A stretch of 64,000 bases of DNA from Lentisphaeria bacterium (GTDB lineage Bacteria > Verrucomicrobiota > Lentisphaeria > Victivallales > UBA1829). This document shows, one piece after another, positions 17,458 through 26,273 of the stretch (positions are counted from its first letter, which is position 1; each line of letters starts with the position of its first letter). Position numbers and translations under genes: made by a program. Location of the stretch: assembly GCA_017503375.1 (NCBI GenBank), contig JAFVTF010000034.1:1-64000 (forward strand), in the 5' to 3' direction. Below the pieces are notes generated by a model. The model saw only the letters and a list, made by a program, of their open reading frames with translations. It did no database searches and had not been told where the DNA came from.

Positions 17458-18162
17458 ATGAAGTACGATATCAAGACATTTGATCCGGGAAAAATTCTCG
17501 TTTCCCCCTCTCTGCTGGCTGCAGATTTTTCGCGGCTCGGAGAACAGGTCGCAGAAGCTGAAAGTGCCGGATGTGAACTGCTGCACCTGGATATTATGGA
17601 TGGTCATTTTGTTCCGAACCTGACATTCGGTCCTGCTTTGATCAAGGCTCTCCGGAAAGATTCCGGTATGTTGTTCGATGTACATTTCATGCTGACAGAT
17701 CCAATCAAATATGTAAAGCCCTTTGCAGAAGCCGGTGCGGATTTGATCACATTCCACATTGAAGCCAATGGAAATCCGGCAGATACCATCGCAGAAATCC
17801 GTAAACATGATTGCCGCGTTGGTTTGACTCTGAAACCCGGAACCCCTGCAGAAGCCGTGTTCCCCTGGCTGGATCAGGTGGATATGATTCTTGTTATGAC
17901 AGTTGAACCCGGATTCGGCGGTCAGTCTTTCATGGAAGATCAGATTCCCAAAGTCGCGGCAATCTTTGCTGAAATTAAAAAACGCAATCTTCCTGTATTT
18001 ATCGAAGTTGACGGCGGAATTGATGCCAAAACAGCTCCCGGAATTGTCAAGGCCGGTGCTGATGTTCTGGTCGCCGGAACAGGTGTGTTCCGCGCTCCTG
18101 CCGGAATGAAAGCCGCTGCCGGACAGCTCCTCAGCCTTTCTGAGCTTCTCCCCGCACGATGA
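17458..18162 (+). CDS. rpe: Ribulose-phosphate 3-epimerase
   Basis: A 234-residue TIM-barrel enzyme that interconverts ribulose 5-phosphate and xylulose 5-phosphate in the pentose phosphate pathway. Family signatures are clear: SPSLLAADFSRL at the start, LHLDIMDGHFVPNLTFGP (catalytic Asp and metal His), HFMLTDP, FHIEA, MTVEPGFGGQSF, and EVDGGID with the second catalytic Asp near 185. The length is normal apart from about eight extra N-terminal residues. Its stop overlaps the next gene by four bases (ATGA). Confidence 0.97.
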   Translation: MKYDIKTFDPGKILVSPSLLAADFSRLGEQVAEAESAGCELLHLDIMDGHFVPNLTFGPALIKALRKDSGMLFDVHFMLTDPIKYVKPFAEAGADLITFHIEANGNPADTIAEIRKHDCRVGLTLKPGTPAEAVFPWLDQVDMILVMTVEPGFGGQSFMEDQIPKVAAIFAEIKKRNLPVFIEVDGGIDAKTAPGIVKAGADVLVAGTGVFRAPAGMKAAAGQLLSLSELLPAR

Positions 18163-19877
18163 AACAGATCGTTACCCTGAAATCTTATTTTCAGCGGAAA
18201 TATGGTGCCCCGCTTCAACGGATCCCGCTGGACCCCGGTTTCCCTTGTCCGAACCGGAATCCGGATGGTTCAGGCGGGTGTGCCTTCTGTCCGGGTGATG
18301 GTTCCCGGGCACAGCATTTGAAACCCGGAATGTCTCTTGCAGAACAGGTGCGTTCCGGGATTGCTTTTGCACAGTCCCGTTACGGGGCAAAACCTCCTTA
18401 TGCCGCATATTTTCAGGCATATACCACAACAAACGGGCCGTTGGAGCAGCTCCGGAAAATGTATCAGGATGTTCTGACCATGGCAGACTTTCCCTGTGTG
18501 ATCGTGGCAACCCGTCCGGATTGTCTGCCTCCGCAAGTGATTGATTTACTGGCTGAATTGGCTGTTGATCATGAAGTCTGGGTTGAGCTGGGTGTGCAGA
18601 CCGCCAATGATAAGACATTGCAATTGATCAATCGCGGTCATGATTTTTCTGCGGTGGAACGTGTCGTTCCCCTGCTTGCTGAACGCGGAATCAAAGTTGC
18701 AGCTCATGTTATCCTCGGTCTTCCCGGTGAAACGGCGGAAGATTACCGCTGTACAGCTGAGAAACTGGCAAAACTTCCTTTATCCGGAATCAAGACTCAT
18801 AATTTGCTGATTTACCGGAATACCCCCATGGAAAAACTTTTCAAAGCAGGAAAATTGAAGCCGCTGAATGAGTATGAATACGCAGAAGCTCTGGCAGAAT
18901 TTTTGCGGATACTGCCGGATGATCTTGTTGTCATGCGGTTGTGTGCGGATGCCCCCGATGATGGTTTGGCGATTCGCAACTGGTGGATGGAAAAAGGGGC
19001 ATTTACTGACATGTTCCTGAAGATGTATGAATCCGGGGATACCTCTCCGGATTGCATGAAAGCAGTCCGTACCGCTGATGGTTCGTATACCTTTTATCAT
19101 CCGAAATACCGTCAGCATTTCCACAGTGTCGCCGGAGCCAGAGAGGAGTCCGTAAAAAAATATCTGGAACCTTGCCGGATCAGAGAAAAGCTGATGTCCG
19201 GAGAAAACGTTCAGATATTGGACGTCGGTTTCGGAATGGGGTGGAATGTTCATGCCGCTGCGGAACTGGCAGAGTCGGTCCGGGGGGGAAAACTTCATAT
19301 TATCAGCATGGAATTTGACCGGACAGCCATAGATAATGCGCTGCGTTTGCCGGGCAGAGAAGGGGATGTCCTGATTCACTGTTTGGCGGAACAGGGCGTT
19401 TATGAATCTGATTATGTCAAGGCGGAAATCCTTTTCGGAGATGCGCGGCAGACGGTTCAAACGCTGGACCTTTGTTTTGATGCTGTTTTTCTGGATGCAT
19501 TTACTCCGGATACCAATCCGGAATTATGGACCTCTGAATTTATTGCCCAGCTGAAAAATCATCTGAAAGGATCCGGCAGGATTGCCACTTACTGTTCAGC
19601 TTATCCTGTTCGCGGAGCTTTGATCGAAAACGGTTTTTCCGTGTTGGAATCGGAGGCTTTCGGACGGAAACGCGGCGGAACGGTTGCAACACTTGTCCCT
19701 GCTGATGATTTGACTCCTTTGCCGGAAAAAGAATTTATGATTACCACCCGTTCCACAGCAGGAACGCCTTACCGTGATGTCTCTTTGAGATCTTCACGGG
19801 AAGAAATTCTTCAGCTTCACGCGGATGAGATCAAAGCCCGTCGTGCCGCCGGAATTCCAAAGTGGTATCGTCCGTGA
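18159..19877 (+). CDS. Fusion of YhcC/YtqA-type radical SAM protein and MnmD-type tRNA methyltransferase
   Basis: 572 residues in two complete domains. Residues 1-300 match the TIGR01212 radical-SAM family: a C-x10-C-x2-C cluster motif at Cys30/41/44, FQAYTTTNGPLEQLR, and WVELGVQTANDKTLQLINRGH. Residues about 305-570 match the MnmC methyltransferase half (MnmD): TADGSYTFYHPKYRQHFHS entry motif, SAM-binding ILDVGFGMGWN (353-363), and DAFTPDTNPELWT (446-458). In B. subtilis the radical-SAM relative YtqA is reported to act beside a methyltransferase in making mnm5 wobble uridine. The fusion probably does both final steps, cmnm5 to nm5 to mnm5 (inference). It is convergent with hrpB. Confidence 0.85.
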   Translation: MKQIVTLKSYFQRKYGAPLQRIPLDPGFPCPNRNPDGSGGCAFCPGDGSRAQHLKPGMSLAEQVRSGIAFAQSRYGAKPPYAAYFQAYTTTNGPLEQLRKMYQDVLTMADFPCVIVATRPDCLPPQVIDLLAELAVDHEVWVELGVQTANDKTLQLINRGHDFSAVERVVPLLAERGIKVAAHVILGLPGETAEDYRCTAEKLAKLPLSGIKTHNLLIYRNTPMEKLFKAGKLKPLNEYEYAEALAEFLRILPDDLVVMRLCADAPDDGLAIRNWWMEKGAFTDMFLKMYESGDTSPDCMKAVRTADGSYTFYHPKYRQHFHSVAGAREESVKKYLEPCRIREKLMSGENVQILDVGFGMGWNVHAAAELAESVRGGKLHIISMEFDRTAIDNALRLPGREGDVLIHCLAEQGVYESDYVKAEILFGDARQTVQTLDLCFDAVFLDAFTPDTNPELWTSEFIAQLKNHLKGSGRIATYCSAYPVRGALIENGFSVLESEAFGRKRGGTVATLVPADDLTPLPEKEFMITTRSTAGTPYRDVSLRSSREEILQLHADEIKARRAAGIPKWYRP

Positions 19878-19878
19878 A

Positions 19879-22362
19879 TTATTTCGGACGCGGTTTTCCT
19901 GTTCCGCGGGCTGCAACAGCATTCAGCGGATCTTCCGGCCAGTTGTGTTTCGGATAACGTCCGCGCATATCTTTTCTGACCAGTTCATAGCTGCCCGTCC
20001 AGAATCCCCGTAAATCTCTTGTTGTTTGTACCGGACGCATTGCGGGGGAGAGAATTTGAATTGCAAGCGGAACTCTTCCGCCGGCAAGAAACGGCGTGTC
20101 ATTCATTCCGAAAATTTCCTGTAATCTGACCGGGAGCAGCGGGATTCCATCCGGGGTGTCATAATCGATCCGTATCATAGAACCGCTGGGAACTTTGAGC
20201 CGTTCCGGAGCTTCTTTGTCCATCATCTGACGCATCCGGTAATCCATTTGATTTTCCAGAACCTGCAGGAAATTTATTTTTTTCAATTGTTCAAGACGGG
20301 TCATTCCCTGTATTTCCGGCATCAGCCAATCTTCCATAGTGTTCATCAATGCGTCATCGGAAAAATCCGGGAATCCGGCTTCCGGCATAGCTTTATGCAG
20401 AAAATTGACTCTTGCCCGGAATGATTGTTCCGCCTTTTCAAAAGAAAATATATGAATCCCTGTTTTCCGGATTCCTTCAATCAATCCGGCAGCAAGAAGT
20501 TCTGCCGGAACCTGATTTGCCCGTTTGGCAGATAAAACAGCTTTTCCCAGACAGGTGCATTGTTCCGCCATGGAAATTTGCCGCACATCATCCCAGCCCG
20601 AACGGAATTCTTCATGAATCAGCTCGGGAAAAGCCTTGTTCAACTGTTCTTCAGAAACAGGTGCCGCCGTAAAAATTGTTTGTTTGGAACCTTCCCCTTC
20701 CACATCTGCTGCTGCCAGGAGTTTTTCTTTGGTTAAATGGTCTTGGACCCGCAATTTTGCGCCGGTCCCGTTGGAAAGAGAATATTCTCCATCTTTTCCG
20801 GCGCGGAGACATCCGATTCTGTCCGGATAAGCCAATGCCAGAATAATTCCTGCCAGTTCCGGATCCGGTTCTGTTTTCCGGATTCCAGCAGACCGGGCTG
20901 CTTTTTTTGCCGAAATAAGAATCCGTTTTGCAAGTGGTTTCCCGGAATGAAGCACCTCTGAAAAACGTTCCCGCAAATCGCAGGTGATTCCGTTCAACGG
21001 ATCTTTTTCTTCCAGTATTGCAGCTGCAAGACAAGCCGTATATCCCTGACCGAAGAGTTCTTCTGTTTTGAGGATCGCGTGGGATGTCCGGGGATGCATG
21101 GAAAGATTCAGCATAGATTTTCCGTGTTCCGTAATTGCTCCGGAAGAGTCCAGTGCGCCCAATTCTTTCAATAAATTTTCAGCCTGTTCCAGTTTTGATT
21201 CCGGCGGAATATCCAGCCACGGCATTTCAGAAATATTTTCCCGTGTGACTTTCCAGTTGGCAAGTTCCAGCAGCAGGGGAACAAGGTCTGTTATCATGAT
21301 TTCCGGCTGATCAAAGGATTGCATCCGCAGTTCCTCATCTTTAGACCAGAGCCGCAGACAGTAACCGGGAGCCAAACGTCCTGCACGACCGCGCCGCTGT
21401 TCCGCTGAGGCAAGCGAGATTTGTCTTGTTTCCAATCTGCTCATTCCGTTCCGGGGAGAGAAAACCGGAACTTTCCGGAGTCCGGAATCGACAACGGCCC
21501 GAACACCTTCAACGGTCAGACTTGTTTCTGCAATCGGAGTCGAAAGAATCACTTTCCGCCGTTCCGGATCCGGACGGATTGCCGCATCCTGAGCTTCCGG
21601 CGGAAGATCACCATAGAGAGGGACAGCTTTCACTGTATCCGGTAAAACGTGTTCCAATGCCTTTTGTGCATCCCGGATCTCACCGCTTCCCGGGAGAAAG
21701 ACAAGGACATCCCGTTCTGATTTTTCCAGTGCAAGCTGAACCGCAGATACAAGATGTTCTGTTCGGGTAATCAGCTGATTTTTATGCGGGTAATATTCTG
21801 TTTCCACAGGAAACAATCTTCCGGAACAGGAAAGAACCTGAGCATTGTCAAGAAGTTCAGCTATTTTCGGAGAATCAATGGTTGCCGACATAACAAGAAT
21901 TTGCAGCGGCAGTTCCAGTGCATATCGTGCTTCGATGGCAAGGGTCAATGCCAAATCAGCGTGGATGTTCCGTTCATGAAATTCGTCAAAAATCAGCAGT
22001 CCGATCCCCATGAGTTCGGGGTCCTTCTGGATCATGCGGGTCAGAATCCCTTCTGTTACAACCTCAATCCGTGTCCGGGCTGAAACTTTTGTATCGAACC
22101 GGGTGCGGTAGCCAACTGTCTCTCCGACTTTTTCCCCGAGTAATCCGGCGATTCTGACCGCTGAAGCACGGGCGGCAATTCTGCGCGGCTCCAGCATGAT
22201 AATCTTTTCATCCGGACGGCAGAATTGCAGAAGATATTGCGGGACCGTTGTTGTTTTTCCTGCTCCCGGCGGCGCACAGAGAACTGCAGAACCATGATCT
22301 TTCAATGCTTTCGCCAGATCCGGAAGGAGCGCAGCCAGTTCTTTTGTTCCGGAAAACTCCAT
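19879..22362 (-). CDS. hrpB: ATP-dependent RNA helicase HrpB
   Basis: An 827-residue DEAH/RHA-type helicase. Motif I PPGAGKTT is at 31-38, motif Ia LEPRRIAARA at 58-67, motif II DEFH at 126-129 (the DEFH form is typical of HrpB), motif III SATID, and motif VI QRRGRAGRLAPGYC. The HA2-like region and the C-terminal HrpB domain (TRDLRGFWTGSYELVRKDMRGRYPKHNWPEDP) are present and end close to the family's usual place. In other bacteria HrpB is a helicase of unsettled function. Its start overlaps the stop of the upstream SF1 helicase by one base, so the two are translationally coupled. Confidence 0.95.
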   Translation of the reverse strand: MEFSGTKELAALLPDLAKALKDHGSAVLCAPPGAGKTTTVPQYLLQFCRPDEKIIMLEPRRIAARASAVRIAGLLGEKVGETVGYRTRFDTKVSARTRIEVVTEGILTRMIQKDPELMGIGLLIFDEFHERNIHADLALTLAIEARYALELPLQILVMSATIDSPKIAELLDNAQVLSCSGRLFPVETEYYPHKNQLITRTEHLVSAVQLALEKSERDVLVFLPGSGEIRDAQKALEHVLPDTVKAVPLYGDLPPEAQDAAIRPDPERRKVILSTPIAETSLTVEGVRAVVDSGLRKVPVFSPRNGMSRLETRQISLASAEQRRGRAGRLAPGYCLRLWSKDEELRMQSFDQPEIMITDLVPLLLELANWKVTRENISEMPWLDIPPESKLEQAENLLKELGALDSSGAITEHGKSMLNLSMHPRTSHAILKTEELFGQGYTACLAAAILEEKDPLNGITCDLRERFSEVLHSGKPLAKRILISAKKAARSAGIRKTEPDPELAGIILALAYPDRIGCLRAGKDGEYSLSNGTGAKLRVQDHLTKEKLLAAADVEGEGSKQTIFTAAPVSEEQLNKAFPELIHEEFRSGWDDVRQISMAEQCTCLGKAVLSAKRANQVPAELLAAGLIEGIRKTGIHIFSFEKAEQSFRARVNFLHKAMPEAGFPDFSDDALMNTMEDWLMPEIQGMTRLEQLKKINFLQVLENQMDYRMRQMMDKEAPERLKVPSGSMIRIDYDTPDGIPLLPVRLQEIFGMNDTPFLAGGRVPLAIQILSPAMRPVQTTRDLRGFWTGSYELVRKDMRGRYPKHNWPEDPLNAVAARGTGKPRPK

Positions 22363-24884
22363 TAAAACAGCTCCGGCTGCAATTCAGAAGGTTTCAGAAC
22401 CTGCGATGCCTGAACAATTTCCCCATCCAATAGAAATGCCTGCTCCAGTCGTGTAAAGATTCCGCCATTGGAACGTTTTTTCAGACATTCAAGATCGCCG
22501 ATGACGACCAGTTCACAGCGGCAGCGGGTGTGTGCCACGTTGATCCGGTTCGGATGATCTGTAAAACCGATCCGTCCGTGAGGATTGCTGCGGACATAAC
22601 TGATGATGACCGCATCACTTTCTCCGCCTTGAAAACTGTCCACTGTGGAAACCCGGCCAGTCAGAAAATTCTTCCATTCTCCCGGCTCATAATTTTTTCC
22701 AAGCAGACTTGTTAATTTCTGTCGAATCAATTCGGTTTGTGCACGGTACGGTGTTATAATGGTGATTTCATTCAGCGGATATTTTTTCAGCAGATCTTTT
22801 ACTGCCTTTACACAGATGTTTGCTTCCATACGGTTGCAGATTCCGGGCTTTCCTGCACCGGTTCTTCCGGGCAGAATCACTGTTTCCCGCCGGTTCGCCT
22901 CCTGAGACGTGGAAATCCAGCGCAAGGTCGACGGCGGATATTTCCGTTCCCGTTCCGGTAAAGGAAGTGAATAATATTCTGCACCTGTATCCGGTTTGAT
23001 TCCGGCATTATAGAATGAACCGGAAATAAAACGGAGCAGGCGGGGATTTTGACATCGGTAGGATGTACTGAGACGGATTGAAGGACATTCCCTGTGTTTG
23101 ACCAGCCATTCCATGGCAGATTCGGAAAGCACTGAAAGAAGTTCTGTCTCAATCACTTCCCCGTTCGCTGTCAATGCATTCATAACAGCCTGCGGCTTGG
23201 GGAAGGGCGGAAGCTGTTTGTAGTCACCAAGCATGATTGCCCGTTTGGCAAACATGGCACAAAGAATCACTTCTTCCATATTGGACATGCCCGCTTCATC
23301 AAAAATAATCACATCGAACGGTCCGATATTTTCAAAATCAAATTTGATACAAAGGTCTTTCAGCAGGGCAGGGTGTGTTCCGGCATAAATTACCTGTTTC
23401 CCTTCCTTTTCCACCTGACGCATATTTTTCACATTGTCACGTTCCCCGATCCAGTGTCCGGGCAGAATATCCGGAGCAATGCTTTCAGCATGACGGCCGC
23501 AGCGGAGATACGGCAAATCGCTGATTCCACGGCAGATATTATCCACCGCTGCATGTGACGGCGCAGTGATAATAATCCGCTTTCCTTCTTCATGGAGCTT
23601 TCTCACAATTTTCCGCAGCACGTGCGTTTTTCCTGTTCCGGGAGGTCCCTGAATCAATACCAGCGGATTCTCTTCATTAACCGCTGTTTCAAAAGCTGTC
23701 TTTTGGGAGAGATTCAACTCAGAATCAGCGTTTACATTTTCCGGAAAATGGAAGTTCACGGAACTCAATCCGGCAATGATTCCGCCGGAATGAAGTTTTG
23801 ATAGTGCCGTCTCAGGTTTCAATTCTTCACGGATGGAGTCAAGGCGTTCCTTGAGGAATTCTGAAGGTCCGCGGATCAGGGTCCCCACAGCTTCACAGAG
23901 ATCTGTGTTGATCTTGTTTGTGGAATCTTCAACCGTCAACCGTCCCAGAATCTGAACCCCGTCAAAAAAATCTACCCGGAAAGAACCGATTTTGGAATCG
24001 TCAGAACGACGGCGGACATCCAGAATATCATCGAAGAAAATCGGTGCTCCTTCCGGTGCTTCCAGAGAAAGAATGTAAACCGGATGCGCCCCGTTAACAA
24101 CAACGGCATCCTGAAAATAAAGTTCAAAATTCCGTTCAAATTCGATCATGAGCCGATCAGTTTCCGAGAGCAGACGGAACATTCTGGAGACCTGCCAGAA
24201 CGTCCGGGCAGGGAGAGAATCCTTACGGTTTACGATTTCTGTTTCTTCTTTCTTTTCCTCCCGGGAATAAGTCCCGAAAAGAGGAAGTTCCATTTGACTG
24301 CCCAATTCATCTGCAGCCCGGTCCGAAAGTGTTCGTTCAAATACACTTTTCAGTTCATCCAGCTTTAATTTTTTCAGAGCTTTGAGTCCTTCTGACGGAT
24401 AAGTTTCCGGCAGAAGTTCCAGCAATTTCCGGAAATCCCGTTTCTGAAATTTTGAAAAATTCAACTCTCCGCCGGACGCCTGATATTTTCCGATAATCAA
24501 CTGGGCAGCATCGTATTTCCAAAAATCTTCCTCCCCGGAAAGAGTCTGGTTTTTTTGGAAAATAACTTCCGCTTTCCCTTCTTCGGAAAAACGGAGTAAA
24601 TATTTTTCGCGGATTCCGTCGCTTGTTTCCAGATTCAGGACCATAGATTCCGCATCGTCATCCCAACTGGTGAATGCACGGCAGCTTTCCGCTTTTCCGG
24701 GCGGAACAATCAAAACCTCATCCAGGGAAATTCCTTCCTGACGGATTTCAAACGGTTCCGGATTTGCCGCAGATTCCCACAGTTCATAGAAACGGCGCGA
24801 ACGGACAAGCTTGGAAGAGCCTTTCCATAAAGCTTGTCCTTCCCGGAAATATGATTGTATTTTTTCGATTTCAGAACTTGTCAT
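22362..24884 (-). CDS. Superfamily 1 (Upf1/DNA2-like) helicase
   Basis: An 840-residue AAA-type SF1B helicase. The ATP-binding GPPGTGKTHV motif lies at about 405-415, then TAPSHAAVDN (Ia), FDEAGMSNMEE (II), GDYKQLPPF (III), STSYRCQNP (IV), TPYRAQTELI (V), and DSFQGGESDAVIISYVR...NVAHTRCR (VI). The first 350 residues have no motif I can name and may be the 1B-barrel and accessory region. Such proteins unwind DNA or RNA; the substrate cannot be read from sequence. It follows metY after 14 bp and overlaps hrpB, making a metY-helicase-hrpB transcript. Confidence 0.9.
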   Translation of the reverse strand: MTSSEIEKIQSYFREGQALWKGSSKLVRSRRFYELWESAANPEPFEIRQEGISLDEVLIVPPGKAESCRAFTSWDDDAESMVLNLETSDGIREKYLLRFSEEGKAEVIFQKNQTLSGEEDFWKYDAAQLIIGKYQASGGELNFSKFQKRDFRKLLELLPETYPSEGLKALKKLKLDELKSVFERTLSDRAADELGSQMELPLFGTYSREEKKEETEIVNRKDSLPARTFWQVSRMFRLLSETDRLMIEFERNFELYFQDAVVVNGAHPVYILSLEAPEGAPIFFDDILDVRRRSDDSKIGSFRVDFFDGVQILGRLTVEDSTNKINTDLCEAVGTLIRGPSEFLKERLDSIREELKPETALSKLHSGGIIAGLSSVNFHFPENVNADSELNLSQKTAFETAVNEENPLVLIQGPPGTGKTHVLRKIVRKLHEEGKRIIITAPSHAAVDNICRGISDLPYLRCGRHAESIAPDILPGHWIGERDNVKNMRQVEKEGKQVIYAGTHPALLKDLCIKFDFENIGPFDVIIFDEAGMSNMEEVILCAMFAKRAIMLGDYKQLPPFPKPQAVMNALTANGEVIETELLSVLSESAMEWLVKHRECPSIRLSTSYRCQNPRLLRFISGSFYNAGIKPDTGAEYYSLPLPERERKYPPSTLRWISTSQEANRRETVILPGRTGAGKPGICNRMEANICVKAVKDLLKKYPLNEITIITPYRAQTELIRQKLTSLLGKNYEPGEWKNFLTGRVSTVDSFQGGESDAVIISYVRSNPHGRIGFTDHPNRINVAHTRCRCELVVIGDLECLKKRSNGGIFTRLEQAFLLDGEIVQASQVLKPSELQPELF

Positions 24885-24898
24885 GATCGAAGGCAGGG

Positions 24899-26173
24899 TC
24901 AGGCGTTGGCAAGAGCCTGATCAAAATCAGCTTTCAAATCATCAATATGTTCCAGTCCGACAGAAAGTCTGACAAGGTCCGGAGAGACTCCGGCTGCAAT
25001 CAGTTCCTGTTCGGAAAGCTGACGGTGTGTCATGCTTGCCGGGTGCAGAACACAGGTGCGCAGGTCGGCAACATGTACACAGATCGCAGCCAGTTTCAAA
25101 CTGTTCATGACGCGTTCTCCGGCTTTGACTCCGCCTTTGACGCCGAAGCACATCACGCCGCTTGCGCCTTTGGGCATGTATTTCTGTGCAAGTTCATACT
25201 GATTGCTTGATTTGAGTCCGGGATAATTGACCCATGCAACTTTTGGATGTTTTTCAAGAAATTCTGCCATTGCAAGCGCATTCTGGCAATGACGTTCCAT
25301 GCGGACATGGAGCGTTTCGCAGCCGAGCATGGAGAGAAATCCGTTGAACGGCATCATCGGTGTTCCCATGTCGCGGATCCACTGAACACGGAGTTTGGTG
25401 GAATAGGGGGCCGCTGCAAAATCTTTTGTATAAATCAAACCGTGATAACTTTCGTCAGGTTCGGTGAATTCCGGATATTTTCCGTTCGTCCAATCAAAAC
25501 CGCCTTTTTCCACAACGATTCCGCCGACACTTGTGGCATGACCGTCAATATATTTTGTTGTGGAATGTGTGACGATATCAGCTCCCCACTGGAACGGGTT
25601 ACAGAGAAACGGTGTGGGGAATGTATTGTCAACAACCAGCGGAAGTCCATTTGCATGTGCTACTTTTGCAAATTTTTCAATATCCAGAACGATCAGCGCA
25701 GGGTTTGCAAGCGTTTCTGCAAAAATCGCCTTGGTATTGGGCTGAATCGCTGCCTGAATTTCTGCTTCTGTTGCTTCAGGAGAAATCATCGTAAAGAGAA
25801 TTCCGGTCTTTTTCAAGGTATTGGTGAACAGGGAAACTGTTCCGCCGTAAAGACTGGAAACTGCAACAACATGGTCTCCGGTACGGGCAATATTCATCAA
25901 TGCCAATGCGTTGGCTGTCTGACCGGAAGAGGTGGCAACTGCTGCAACTCCTCCTTCCATTGCGGCAATCTTCTTTTCAAATGCATCAACAGTCGGGTTC
26001 GCAAGACGGGTATAGAAAAATCCGGATGCCTTGAGGTCAAAGAGATCTGCAACACTCTGAACATCATTATATTTATAGGTTGTAGACTGTGTGATGGGAA
26101 CAATACGGGCTCCTCCGTTTTCGGGGGTATAACCGGCTTGTACTGCTAATGTTTCAAGTTTCCAGTTTTCCAT
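24899..26173 (-). CDS. metY: O-acetylhomoserine sulfhydrylase (Cys/Met metabolism PLP enzyme)
   Basis: A 424-residue PLP enzyme of the trans-sulfuration family, close to O-acetylhomoserine aminocarboxypropyltransferase, which makes homocysteine from O-acetylhomoserine and sulfide. Residues visible: FFYTRLANPTVDAFE, SSGQTANALA, DNTFPTPF, the PLP lysine Lys207 in HSTTKYIDGH, and a C-terminal HPASMTHRQLSEQELIAAGVSPDLVRLSVGLE block. Its 424-residue length and the long insertion around 215-250 are typical of MetY rather than MetB or MetC. AAGGA precedes the ATG, and a leader hairpin lies upstream. It heads a minus-strand operon with two helicases. Confidence 0.93.
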   Translation of the reverse strand: MENWKLETLAVQAGYTPENGGARIVPITQSTTYKYNDVQSVADLFDLKASGFFYTRLANPTVDAFEKKIAAMEGGVAAVATSSGQTANALALMNIARTGDHVVAVSSLYGGTVSLFTNTLKKTGILFTMISPEATEAEIQAAIQPNTKAIFAETLANPALIVLDIEKFAKVAHANGLPLVVDNTFPTPFLCNPFQWGADIVTHSTTKYIDGHATSVGGIVVEKGGFDWTNGKYPEFTEPDESYHGLIYTKDFAAAPYSTKLRVQWIRDMGTPMMPFNGFLSMLGCETLHVRMERHCQNALAMAEFLEKHPKVAWVNYPGLKSSNQYELAQKYMPKGASGVMCFGVKGGVKAGERVMNSLKLAAICVHVADLRTCVLHPASMTHRQLSEQELIAAGVSPDLVRLSVGLEHIDDLKADFDQALANA

Positions 26174-26202
26174 AAAAATTTTTTCCTTACGCTGAATGAT
26201 GA

Positions 26203-26222
26203 ACGGGAGAATGGTCTCCCGT
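26203..26222 (-). promoter_or_regulatory. Hairpin in the metY leader
   Basis: A perfect 8-bp stem ACGGGAGA-ATGG-TCTCCCGT lies 30 bp before the metY start. Upstream on the minus strand is a plausible promoter (TTGAAA near 26255-26260, with TACATT about 16 bp on). No U-tract follows and I cannot match it to a known riboswitch, so its role is open. Confidence 0.4.
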
Positions 26223-26273
26223 ATATTATTTAATATGATAATGTATCACAACTTTTGAAATTTTCAACCCCAA

